Below, piece after piece: positions 8,719-15,676 of a stretch of 64,000 bases of DNA (positions are counted from its first letter, which is position 1; each line of letters begins with the position of its first letter). A program made the position numbers and the translations under genes. This DNA comes from Subtercola endophyticus (lineage in GTDB: Bacteria > Actinomycetota > Actinomycetes > Actinomycetales > Microbacteriaceae). The DNA lies in the NCBI RefSeq assembly GCF_021044565.1, contig NZ_CP087997.1:4254732-4318731 (forward strand), given 5' to 3'. The notes beneath the pieces are model-generated. The model saw nothing but the letters and a program-made list of their open reading frames with translations. It was not told the origin of the DNA and did no database searches.

Positions 8719-9960
8719 GTGAAGCCTCTACTGAACCGAACCGTCGCCGTGACCGGAATCGGCGTCGTCACACCTGCCGGCGTCGGCGTCGACGCGTTCT
8801 GGCAGAGCTTGTTCGAGCCGGGCAGCGACGAGGCCGTGCGCCGCGTCGACGAGGGGTCCCTGAACGTGCGCCGCGTGATGACGCACAAGGCAGCCAAGAA
8901 CTCCGACGTCAACGTGCACTTCGCGGTGGTCGCGGCCGACGAGGCCCTGCGCGATGCGGGGCTGCTGGCGGATGCCCGTGGTGAGGGTCCGGCCGAATCC
9001 GACGAGCAGGCGCTCGTCGACACCGTCGACCTCGACCGTGCGGCCGTGTCGATGGGAACGGGCATCGGCGGTATCCAGACCTTCGCCGCGCAGGCCGACG
9101 TTCTGCGCGACCGCGGGGAGCGGCTCGTGTCGCCGCACACTGTGCCGATGGTGATGCCGAACGCTGCGGCGGGGGCATTGAGCATCCGCTTCGGTATGCG
9201 GGGCACCGCAACCACGGTCACGACCGCCTGCGCTGCCGGCACCGACGCCATCGCGAACGGCGCTCGCCTCATTGCGCAAGGCGTAGCCGACGTGGTGCTC
9301 GCCGGAGGAACCGACTCGAGCCTGACGCCCGTGTGCATCGCGGGGTTCGGCAACATGAGGGCGCTGTCGAAGTCGGGCATCTCCCGCCCATTCGATCGTG
9401 ACCGCGACGGCCTCGCCGCGTCAGAAGGCTGCGGGATGCTCGTGCTCGAGCCGCTCGACCAGGCTCTGGCCCGGGGTGCGCACGTGTACATGACGATCGA
9501 GGGTGCGGCGTCTACCGCCGACGCCTACCACGTCACCGCGCCGGCGCCCGAGGGCCGTGGGGCCGAGCGCACCATGCGGCTCGCGCTCGACGACGCGGGG
9601 CTGAAGCCCGAAGACATCACGCATATCAACGCGCACGGAACCTCGACCGGTCTGAACGACGCCGCCGAGAGCCAGGCCGTTTCGCGCCTCTTCGGGGCAT
9701 CGCGGCCGGTGCTCACGAGCATCAAGGGCGTGACCGGGCACTCGTTCGGTGCGGCCGGCGCCATCGAGGCCGTGGCTGTTGCGCTGACGATCGCGAACTC
9801 GACGGTTCCGCCGACGGCGGGGCTGGTGAACCAAGACGAGGCGATCGACCTCGACATTCCGACCGAGGCGCGCCCCTGGCAGCCCGGCCCGGTGCTCTCG
9901 AACAGCTTCGGTTTCGGTGGTCACAACGGCAGCCTGGTGTTCGTGCCTGTGCTTGTCTAG
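8719..9960 (+). CDS. beta-ketoacyl-ACP synthase (KAS II/FabF type)
   Basis: 413 aa thiolase-fold condensing enzyme, standard FabF length. The Cys-His-His triad is complete: Cys in TVTTACAAGTDA, His in HINAHGTSTGLND, His in VTGHSFGAAGAIEA. GTG start at 8719 is fixed by AAAGGAG at 8708-8714. It elongates acyl chains on an acyl carrier protein, but no ACP, ketoreductase or transferase gene is nearby, so this solitary copy may be a secondary KAS. The stop codon is followed at once by a hairpin and a 114-bp tandem repeat. Confidence 0.92.
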   Translation: MKPLLNRTVAVTGIGVVTPAGVGVDAFWQSLFEPGSDEAVRRVDEGSLNVRRVMTHKAAKNSDVNVHFAVVAADEALRDAGLLADARGEGPAESDEQALVDTVDLDRAAVSMGTGIGGIQTFAAQADVLRDRGERLVSPHTVPMVMPNAAAGALSIRFGMRGTATTVTTACAAGTDAIANGARLIAQGVADVVLAGGTDSSLTPVCIAGFGNMRALSKSGISRPFDRDRDGLAASEGCGMLVLEPLDQALARGAHVYMTIEGAASTADAYHVTAPAPEGRGAERTMRLALDDAGLKPEDITHINAHGTSTGLNDAAESQAVSRLFGASRPVLTSIKGVTGHSFGAAGAIEAVAVALTIANSTVPPTAGLVNQDEAIDLDIPTEARPWQPGPVLSNSFGFGGHNGSLVFVPVLV

Positions 9961-10262
9961 TGCGCCGCCGCCTCTGCGGCGCACGGTGCGGGTGGTCGTT
10001 CGGGGCTCCGTATTGGCCGCTACCAACGCTGAAAGCGACGAGCGCGGTCGCCGCTTCCAGCCGACCTCGTTTGGTGCGCCGCCGCCTCTGCGGCGCACGG
10101 TGCGGGTGGTCGTTCGGGGCTCCGTATTGGCCGCTCCCGACGCTGGAAGCGACGAGCGCGGTCGCCGCTTTCAGCCGACCTCGTTTGGTGCGCCGCCGCC
10201 TCTGCGGCGCACGGTGCGACGGGAAGTTCGCGCCGAGGTCTTGGCCGCTACCAACGCTAGAA
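9961..10262. repeat. 114-bp tandem repeat, 2 full and 1 partial copies, each headed by a hairpin
   Basis: Units start at 9961, 10075 and 10189; the first two differ at a few bases, the third diverges after about 30 bases and ends near 10262. Each begins with the inverted repeat gtgcgccgc-N7-gcggcgcac (9960-9984 in the first). The first hairpin starts on the last base of the ketosynthase stop codon, so it may act as a terminator; no U tract follows. The unit length is a multiple of three, which keeps several meaningless reading frames open. Confidence 0.9.
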
Positions 10263-10335
10263 GTGGGGCGACCGCTGAGCGGTCCAGACCCAGGTCCAGG
10301 TCCAGGCCCGGCGCAGTGCCGGCAGTTGTCGTGCG

Positions 10336-11322
10336 TCAGCGGGCGACGCCGGCCGCGGCGTAGATGGCGTCGATGAGGCGCATGTTCGCGATGGGGTCGG
10401 CGCCCTCCGTGGGCAGCGGGGCGCCAGAGGCGAGCGCGTCGACGACGGCGGCGAGCTGGTGGTCGTAGGTGGTGAGGCCCGCGATGGTCGAGACATAGTC
10501 CAGGCCGTCGAGGGTGAGCGTGATGCTGTGTCCGGCCGAGGGAAACACGACGTTGTCCACGTGCAGGCGGCCCAGGGTGCCCTCGACGTCGAGGGATGAA
10601 TTGAGTCCGACGCCCTCGGCCATGCTCGAGGTGACCTGGGCAACGACGCCCGACGGGAAGAGCAGCCGGGCATCCATCGTCAGATCGGCGCCGAGCGGAT
10701 TCAGGGTGGCTTCGGCCGAGGTTACCGTCGGCTCTTCGCCGAGCAGGGTGCGCACCCAGTGCACGGGGTAGCAGCCGAGATCCATCAGCGATCCGCCGCC
10801 GACGGCGGGGTCGTGCCGAATCGAGCGCGGGTCGTATGGGTTCGAACCCGAGAAATCGGCCCGCACCGAGACGATGTCGCCGAGGGCACCGGATGCCCGG
10901 ATGCGCCCGATCTCCGCGCTCAGCGGGTGGTACCGGTCGTGAAAGGCCTCGATGAGGCGCAGCCCGGTCGCGGCGGCGACCCCGGTCATCCGTTCGGCCT
11001 CGGCCTCGCTCATGGCGAACGGCTTCTCGCACAGCACGTGTTTGCCGGCCTCGAGCGCGGCGATCGACCACGGCATGTGCTCCGATGGCGGCAGCGCGTT
11101 GTACACGAGGTCGATGTCGGGGTCGGCGAGCAGCTCGGCGTACCCGCCATACGAGCGGGCGATGCCGTGCGTCTCGGCGTACTCGGCGGCAGCGGATGCC
11201 CGGCGTGACGCCACGGCCAGAATCACCGTGTCGGGCCGGCGCCGGGCGGGGCGGATGATCGCAGACGGAGCGATACCGGCGGCGCCGAGGATTCCGATGC
11301 GGAGCGGGGTGGATTCGGCCAT
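10336..11322 (-). CDS. Gfo/Idh/MocA family oxidoreductase
   Basis: 328 aa NAD(P)-dependent dehydrogenase. N-terminal Rossmann motif GILGAAGIAPSAI (GxGxxA type), catalytic Lys in the family signature CEKPFAMSEAEAERM near residue 99, and the C-terminal alpha/beta substrate domain with FSGSNPYDPRSIRHDP and GGGSLMDLGCYPVHW. ATG at 11322 chosen. Likely oxidises a sugar or cyclitol. It follows the small Tat protein on the same strand with a 23-bp gap. Confidence 0.93.
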   Translation of the reverse strand: MAESTPLRIGILGAAGIAPSAIIRPARRRPDTVILAVASRRASAAAEYAETHGIARSYGGYAELLADPDIDLVYNALPPSEHMPWSIAALEAGKHVLCEKPFAMSEAEAERMTGVAAATGLRLIEAFHDRYHPLSAEIGRIRASGALGDIVSVRADFSGSNPYDPRSIRHDPAVGGGSLMDLGCYPVHWVRTLLGEEPTVTSAEATLNPLGADLTMDARLLFPSGVVAQVTSSMAEGVGLNSSLDVEGTLGRLHVDNVVFPSAGHSITLTLDGLDYVSTIAGLTTYDHQLAAVVDALASGAPLPTEGADPIANMRLIDAIYAAAGVAR

Positions 11323-11345
11323 GGGTCAATCGTGTCAGATGCGGG

Positions 11346-11726
11346 TCAGACCGGTCGCCCGTCGGTGACCGGGATGGTGACGGTGGCGTCTTCTGCAGAG
11401 ATGGTCGCGGTCGTCACGGAGTCGGGAACGTCTGTGGGGTTCTTGTTCGCGAAGCCTTCGTCGCCATAGGTGGTTGCCGTGTAGATGAGGCTGCCGGGGT
11501 TCAGGGTCCAGGTGACGACGACATCGTCGACCGGAGTGATGCCCTGGCGAACGTACGCCTCGAGGGTGAAGACGCCGTCGGTGCCCCAGCCGGCGTGCGG
11601 TTGATAGATCGAGTAGACGGGAGTCGCTGAGGCGGCGGCCGCGGCTGGAGCGGAAACCGCGAGGGCGACGACGGGGGTCGACCAGGCGGCGGCTTTCAGG
11701 GCGGTGCGGCGGGTGATTTCAGTCAT
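11346..11726 (-). CDS. small Tat-exported protein of unknown function
   Basis: 126 aa. Starts MTEITRRTALKAAAWSTPVV, a twin-arginine leader with an AAAAASA cleavage zone around residue 33, then a beta-rich domain (GVFTLEAYVRQGITPVDDV, VVTWTLNP, ATVTIPV) that could be Ig-like. The ATG at 11726 is used although the frame is open far upstream, because the leader begins there. The leader matches that of the 53-aa protein at 7571. Extracellular; role unknown. Confidence 0.72.
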   Translation of the reverse strand: MTEITRRTALKAAAWSTPVVALAVSAPAAAAASATPVYSIYQPHAGWGTDGVFTLEAYVRQGITPVDDVVVTWTLNPGSLIYTATTYGDEGFANKNPTDVPDSVTTATISAEDATVTIPVTDGRPV

Positions 11727-11804
11727 AGGCGCCAAGCTTACGTGCACCGTGTGACTCGATCGGGGGGTGCAGCAATCGAGGGCGCGGTCGTCTACGATGT
11801 GCGC

Positions 11805-12734
11805 ATGGAAGCCGAAACCGGGGCCGCAGCCGAAGCCGGGGCCGCAGCCGAAGCCGTAGCCGGTGCCGCGGCCTCCGACGAAGCGGTGCAGCGCGATGTG
11901 GTGCTTGCCGACGGCCGAGCGTTGCGCGTGTACGAGACGGATGCCGGTGATGGGTCTCGTCGATTTCGCCTCACTGTGCTGTGGCAGCACGGATCGCCGC
12001 AAACAGGTGCGCTGCTCGAACCACTTGTAGCGGCGGCGGCGCTGCGGGGCATCCGTTTGGTGTCGTACGGTCGACCGTCGTACGGGGGCTCGACGCCGAA
12101 CCCGGGTCGCACCGTGTTCTCGGCTGCCGCCGATGTGGAGCAGCTGGCCGACGCCCTCGCGCTCGAGAGGTTTGCCGTGATGGGTGCGTCGGGCGGCGGC
12201 CCGCACGCTCTCGCGTGTGCCGCCGGGATGCCCGAGCGTATCGTCGGTGTGGCGACTCTCGCCGGTATCGCCCCCAGCGACGCCGGCGGGCTCGACTTCT
12301 TCGAGGGCATGGCAGATTCCTCCGGCCTGCGCGCCGCCCAGCGCGGACGGGATGCCCGGCAGCAGTACGAGCTCACTGCCGAGTTCGACCCCTCGTCGTT
12401 CGTCGACCGCGACTACGCAGCACTGAACGGTTCGTGGGCCAGTCTCGGCGCCGATGTCGGGCGCGCGACGGCAGACGGGCCGGCCGGGCTCGGGGGACTC
12501 GTCGACGATGACGTCGCGTTCGCGCACGCGTGGGGTTTCGACCTCTCTCAGGTAATCGCGCCCGTTCTGCTCGTTCAGGGTGGTCTCGACCGGGTTGTTC
12601 CGCCGACGCACGCCGAGTGGATGCTCGCACACCTGCCGCACGCCGAACTCTGGTTGAGGCCGCTCGACGGCCACATCTCGGTGCTTGAAGCGTGCCCCGT
12701 GGTGATGGACTGGCTGCTGGCGCTCGGTGGTTGA
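11805..12734 (+). CDS. alpha/beta hydrolase
   Basis: 309 aa from the ATG at 11805 (a GTG at 11742 would overlap the divergent promoter region). An Ala/Glu repeat (AAEAGAAAEA) precedes the catalytic domain. Motifs: oxyanion WQHGSPQTG, nucleophile Ser in VMGASGGGPHALA, Asp in LVQGGLDRVVPP, His in LDGHISVLE. Cytoplasmic hydrolase of the proline iminopeptidase/haloperoxidase group; substrate unknown. Divergent from the Tat protein gene with 78 bp between starts. Confidence 0.85.
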   Translation: MEAETGAAAEAGAAAEAVAGAAASDEAVQRDVVLADGRALRVYETDAGDGSRRFRLTVLWQHGSPQTGALLEPLVAAAALRGIRLVSYGRPSYGGSTPNPGRTVFSAAADVEQLADALALERFAVMGASGGGPHALACAAGMPERIVGVATLAGIAPSDAGGLDFFEGMADSSGLRAAQRGRDARQQYELTAEFDPSSFVDRDYAALNGSWASLGADVGRATADGPAGLGGLVDDDVAFAHAWGFDLSQVIAPVLLVQGGLDRVVPPTHAEWMLAHLPHAELWLRPLDGHISVLEACPVVMDWLLALGG

Positions 12735-12823
12735 CCGTACTCGGTTGCCCCCCGCGGCCAATCCGCGGAGTTATGCACAGAACCTTTCAGTGCGCCCTTC
12801 TGGCTGGTGGCCGAATGATATTT

Positions 12824-12852
12824 TTCTACCTCCAAACCAATCGGAGGTAGAA
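12824..12852. promoter_or_regulatory. perfect inverted repeat over the vapB ribosome binding site
   Basis: TTCTACCTCC (12824-12833) and GGAGGTAGAA (12843-12852) are perfect 10-bp inverted arms with a 9-bp spacer. The right arm contains the Shine-Dalgarno GGAGGT of vapB. A VapBC autorepression operator is the likely role; as RNA the hairpin would also hide the ribosome binding site. Confidence 0.7.
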
Positions 12853-12854
12853 TT

Positions 12855-13118
12855 ATGCTCATGGGTCTCAACCTGAAAGACGACGAAACCGTTGCACTCG
12901 TTTCAGAGGTCGCCAGGCGTCTCGGTCTGACGAAGACCGGCGCCGTGCGCGAGTTGGCGCGAGCCAAGCTGGCCGATCTCGACGCGCAGAGCGCCCTCAA
13001 GAGCTCCACTCTGCTTCGATATCTCGAGTCAGAGGTGTGGCCGCACACCGTCGGCGCACCTGTGTCGAAGACCGAGCGCGAGAGCATTGTCGGTTATGAC
13101 GAAATGCTCTCGGTGTGA
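12855..13118 (+). CDS. VapB-type antitoxin (Rv0623-like)
   Basis: 87 aa. The N-terminal MGLNLKDDETVALVSEVARRLGLTKTGAVRELARAKL matches the DNA-binding part of PSK/VapB antitoxins that pair with PIN toxins; the C-terminal tail would wrap the toxin. ATG at 12855 follows GGAGGT; an in-frame ATG at 12861 is an alternative. It overlaps the toxin gene by 4 bp (GTGA), so translation is coupled. Confidence 0.88.
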   Translation: MLMGLNLKDDETVALVSEVARRLGLTKTGAVRELARAKLADLDAQSALKSSTLLRYLESEVWPHTVGAPVSKTERESIVGYDEMLSV

Positions 13119-13177
13119 TTCTCGACACGTCGGCTGTGATCCTCGACACGTCGGCTGTGGTCCTCGACACGTCGGCT
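13115..13177 (+). repeat. 21-bp tandem triplication at the vapC start
   Basis: Three units at 13115-13135, 13136-13156 and 13157-13177 differ at two positions only (gtgattctc, gtgatcctc, gtggtcctc, each then gacacgtcggct). Each carries an in-frame GTG and the codon for the first catalytic Asp. Confidence 0.95.
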
Positions 13178-13552
13178 GTGATCGCGCTGGTCAACCGAGA
13201 GCCCGAGTGGCGCGCGGTGTTCGATCGCATCGATGGTGCAGGCGAGGTACGGATGAGCTCCGTGAGTCTCTTGGAGTTGTCTATCGTGCTCGGTTCTCCG
13301 CGATTCGGCATGAGCCGAAGCGAGGTCGCGGCCCTTCTTGAATCGATGGGCGTGGCGACCGTTGCGTTCACCCCAGACCACGCCGTGCTGGCTGCCGAGG
13401 CCTACGCCCGCTACGGCAAGGGCAACCATCCGGCCCGGCTGGACTTCGGCGATTGTGCGGCGTATGCGACGGCCGTGCTCGACGGCGGCAGTCTGCTGTT
13501 CGTCGGCGAGGATTTCGTCCAGACCGACGTGCGCTCGGCGCTCGGCGAGTAA
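13115..13552 (+). CDS. VapC-type PIN domain ribonuclease toxin with triplicated N-terminus
   Basis: PIN-domain RNase. The frame has three consecutive GTG-led copies of the first strand (M/V-I/V-LDTSA) starting at 13115, 13136 and 13157, then VIALVNREPEW. The usual family N-terminus has one copy, so translation from 13157 would give a canonical 131-aa VapC; 13115 gives 145 aa. Acidic site residues: Asp of LDTSA, Glu of SLLELSIVL, Asp of RLDFGDC and Asp of VGEDFVQTD. Cognate antitoxin lies directly upstream with 4-bp overlap. Confidence 0.88.
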   Translation: MILDTSAVILDTSAVVLDTSAVIALVNREPEWRAVFDRIDGAGEVRMSSVSLLELSIVLGSPRFGMSRSEVAALLESMGVATVAFTPDHAVLAAEAYARYGKGNHPARLDFGDCAAYATAVLDGGSLLFVGEDFVQTDVRSALGE

Positions 13553-13561
13553 GGCGCCGAG

Positions 13562-14284
13562 CTATTCGGCGAGAAACGCGTCGAGGGCGGCGAAGGTCGG
13601 GTCGGGCTGCTCGAGGTGGGGCAGGTGACCTGCTTCGTCGATGATGGTGAGCCGGGCATCCGGTATCGCGCCGGCGAAGGCCGCGCCATAGGCCGGAGTC
13701 ACGATGCGATCGCTCTCGCCCCAGATGACGAGCGTGGGAACGGTGATCTGTGCAAGCCTGCCCAGCAGCGTCGGGTCGATCATGCCGTTCGCCGTCAAAG
13801 AGGCCATCGTCGCCATGTTGCCGCGCTGCGCAGCCTGCTGGGCGGCGGGCATTGTGGCCGGGTCGACGTAATACCGCTCGGAGTCGTGCCAGGCGTATTC
13901 GGCGACCCCGCGCGCGTCGAGGCCGAAGAAGTCGCGGATCGGCGCCTCGGGTGCCTCGATGCCGACCGCGTCGATGAGCACTAGTGCGCTGATGCGGTGG
14001 TCGGTGTCGCGGGTTGCCATGTCGGCGCCGATCCAGCCGCCGAGCGATGATCCGACGACGAGAACGTCGTGCAGATCGTGCTCGGCGAGGTAGTCGAGGT
14101 ACAAGGTGGTGAGGTCGGCGACGGTCGAAATGGATTCAGCACGCGGGGTGCCGTTCCATCCAGGGTGCGTCGGCGCGGTGACGTCGAAGTTCATGCCCGT
14201 CAGATGCTCGGCGAGCGACGCGACGGTGAACGGGCCGCCACCACCGTGCAGAACCAGGGCGGGGCGAGGAGTGGTGGAGGTCAT
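13562..14284 (-). CDS. alpha/beta fold hydrolase
   Basis: 240 aa from the ATG at 14284, preceded by GAAAGG; the open frame extends 20 codons further but into the divergent promoter. Motifs: LVLHGGGGPF oxyanion region, nucleophile Ser in VVGSSLGGWIG, Asp in WGESDRIVTP, His in DEAGHLPHLEQP. Divergently transcribed from a MarR-type regulator 104 bp away, which probably controls it. Substrate unknown. Confidence 0.88.
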   Translation of the reverse strand: MTSTTPRPALVLHGGGGPFTVASLAEHLTGMNFDVTAPTHPGWNGTPRAESISTVADLTTLYLDYLAEHDLHDVLVVGSSLGGWIGADMATRDTDHRISALVLIDAVGIEAPEAPIRDFFGLDARGVAEYAWHDSERYYVDPATMPAAQQAAQRGNMATMASLTANGMIDPTLLGRLAQITVPTLVIWGESDRIVTPAYGAAFAGAIPDARLTIIDEAGHLPHLEQPDPTFAALDAFLAE

Positions 14285-14340
14285 GATGCTGCCTTTCGTC
14301 GATATCAGCGGGCGTTGGCCCCGCTGTGATCTACCGTAAA

Positions 14341-14388
14341 TCAATATGCTTATATACGCAACCTTATATGTTGTGTTAGCGTCGCTTT
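14341..14388. promoter_or_regulatory. AT-rich operator/promoter region between hydrolase and marR-like gene
   Basis: This short AT-rich stretch in an otherwise GC-rich gap contains CTTATAT twice (14349-14355, 14363-14369; 14-bp period). It is the only sequence in the gap that looks like promoters plus a MarR operator. The regulator ATG at 14389 has no clear Shine-Dalgarno, so its mRNA may be leaderless. Confidence 0.5.
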
Positions 14389-14802
14389 ATGGCCACTGAT
14401 CTTGAAGCCCTCGGGCGCGCCGTGAAGGTCGCCCAGTATCGGCACCACCGGGCGATGGATGCTCGGCTCTCCACCGTCGGAACGACCCTTGTTCAGTGGG
14501 ACGCCCTGCGCGCCATCGGTCGTGCGCCCGGCGCCTCGGCGCACGATCTGGCCCTCACCACGTTTCAGAGTGACCAGTCGTTCGGCACCCTCGCCACGCG
14601 GCTCGTCGCGCAGGGTCTCATCGATCGTGTGCCCGGTCGCGGGCGGCGCATCGAGCACCACCTGACCGACGCAGGGCGCGCCATGCTCGCCGCCGGCGCG
14701 ACCGTCGCCGACGGCATGCTCGCCCAGTCGTTCGCGCCCCTCACCGAGCCCGAGCGCGCGACCCTGCTCGACCTGCTGGGCCGCCTCTCGCCCGACGCCT
14801 GA
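14389..14802 (+). CDS. MarR family transcriptional regulator
   Basis: 137 aa winged-helix regulator. Helix-turn-helix covers LVQWDALRAIGRAPGASAHDLA through TFQSDQSFGTLATRLVAQGL, with the wing RVPGRGRRIEHHLTDAG, a standard MarR arrangement. Divergent from the hydrolase at 13562, so probably its ligand-responsive repressor. Confidence 0.87.
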   Translation: MATDLEALGRAVKVAQYRHHRAMDARLSTVGTTLVQWDALRAIGRAPGASAHDLALTTFQSDQSFGTLATRLVAQGLIDRVPGRGRRIEHHLTDAGRAMLAAGATVADGMLAQSFAPLTEPERATLLDLLGRLSPDA

Positions 14803-14818
14803 GTGGGATCTCGCCGTG

Positions 14819-14855
14819 CCCTACTATTGTCGGGACATCCCTACTATTATCGGGA
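14819..14855. repeat. 20-bp period direct repeat
   Basis: CCCTACTATTGTCGGGA at 14819-14835 and CCCTACTATTATCGGGA at 14839-14855 differ by one base. They lie just after the MarR-like gene and before the promoter-like TAATAT at 14904, possibly a regulator-binding pair for the accessory gene downstream. Confidence 0.6.
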
Positions 14856-14903
14856 TTCTCGCTCCGGTATGCCCAGGCTGACGCCGCCCGCGGATCCGAC
14901 GGA

Positions 14904-15020
14904 TAATATGATAGAGTGTCAATAAGCGGCGCGGGTAGCTCGTCTGAAGGAGAATCTCTTTCACACTGGTGAGGCGTTATGCCCCAGATGTCTATGGACT
15001 GCCTGGGGCTGCTTTCGTTA
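14904..15020 (+). other. promoter-like sequence and structured leader with tRNA-like fragment
   Basis: TAATAT at 14904-14909 is a good -10 hexamer. Downstream, 14929-14975 resembles the 5' half of a tRNA: a 7-nt acceptor-like start, TA, GCTC, a D-loop-like stretch, then TTCACAC as in tRNA-Val(CAC) anticodon loops; but the anticodon stem does not pair and no T-arm follows. A perfect hairpin GCCCCAG-N15-CTGGGGC lies at 14981-15009. Could be a decayed tRNA remnant marking an insertion point, or a structured leader of the next gene. Confidence 0.35.
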
Positions 15021-15054
15021 ATCGGCAGGGGGCTGCACACACCGGGGGAGCCCT

Positions 15055-15672
15055 ATCGACACAGCCCTTTGTCGGCTCTACGAAGCCAACTCGCAACCCG
15101 TCGGGTTTGTTGACGAGAGCTATGAGACTGGCGCCGGTTCGTTTTACGTGGTCGCCGTCGCGGTGGTTGAATCGCAGCGACTGCACGATACGCGCCTCGC
15201 ACTGAGGGATTTCTATCACGGCGAGGCACTGCACGCAGCTCCGATGTTCGCGCGGGGTGAGAAAGAGAGTCTGCGGCAGGGAGTCAAACTGGTCTCCGAG
15301 TCGAACGATGGTGTTGATGTGATCGTCTGCTCACCCATCGGAGTGGACGAATCGCGTGATGGGGCACGAGACCGCTGCCTCAGAGCCGCAGCATGCAAGG
15401 TGCAACGAGATTTCGGGGTTCGGCTTTTCGTCGTCGATTCCTTAGGCACACCAAGTGAGAACTCGAGAGATCTGCGAACATTTCGCGACCTTCGTCGTCT
15501 GGCACACGGGAGCTTGCATCGTGACACGGTGGCGTATCACTGCCGCCCGTCGCAGGAGATCTTGCTGGGACTTCCTGATGTTGTCGCCTGGTCTTACCGC
15601 CAGGTCTTGACGCGAAGCGACTATTCGTGGTTCCAACACATGCAATCGTTCACCGAAGTCACGATCCTCTAG
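15055..15672 (+). CDS. DUF3800-like (RNase H-fold) protein; start unresolved, possible frameshift
   Basis: The frame is open from 15022. It reads QPVGFVDESYETGAGSFYVV, a first strand and DES motif typical of DUF3800-like proteins, and ends with CRPSQEILLGLPDVVAWSYR, another feature of the group. Yet between the stop at 15019-15021 and 15148 there is no ATG, GTG, TTG or CTG. A GTG at 15148 would cut off the DES motif. Options are a near-cognate ATC start at 15055 behind CGGGGGAG, or a frameshift from the overlapping frames beginning at 14969 or 14979. Base composition is lower in GC than its neighbours, suggesting transfer. Function unknown; possibly a nuclease. Confidence 0.55.
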   Translation: MDTALCRLYEANSQPVGFVDESYETGAGSFYVVAVAVVESQRLHDTRLALRDFYHGEALHAAPMFARGEKESLRQGVKLVSESNDGVDVIVCSPIGVDESRDGARDRCLRAAACKVQRDFGVRLFVVDSLGTPSENSRDLRTFRDLRRLAHGSLHRDTVAYHCRPSQEILLGLPDVVAWSYRQVLTRSDYSWFQHMQSFTEVTIL

Positions 15673-15676
15673 AAAG

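Noticed and set aside
9961..10262. CRISPR array or protein-coding repeat
   Set aside because: Units are 114 bp, contiguous and without variable spacers; reading frames through them are Arg-rich and lack start signals.
14929..15000. Intact tRNA gene
   Set aside because: Anticodon stem does not pair and there is no T-arm or 3' acceptor strand; kept only as a possible remnant.
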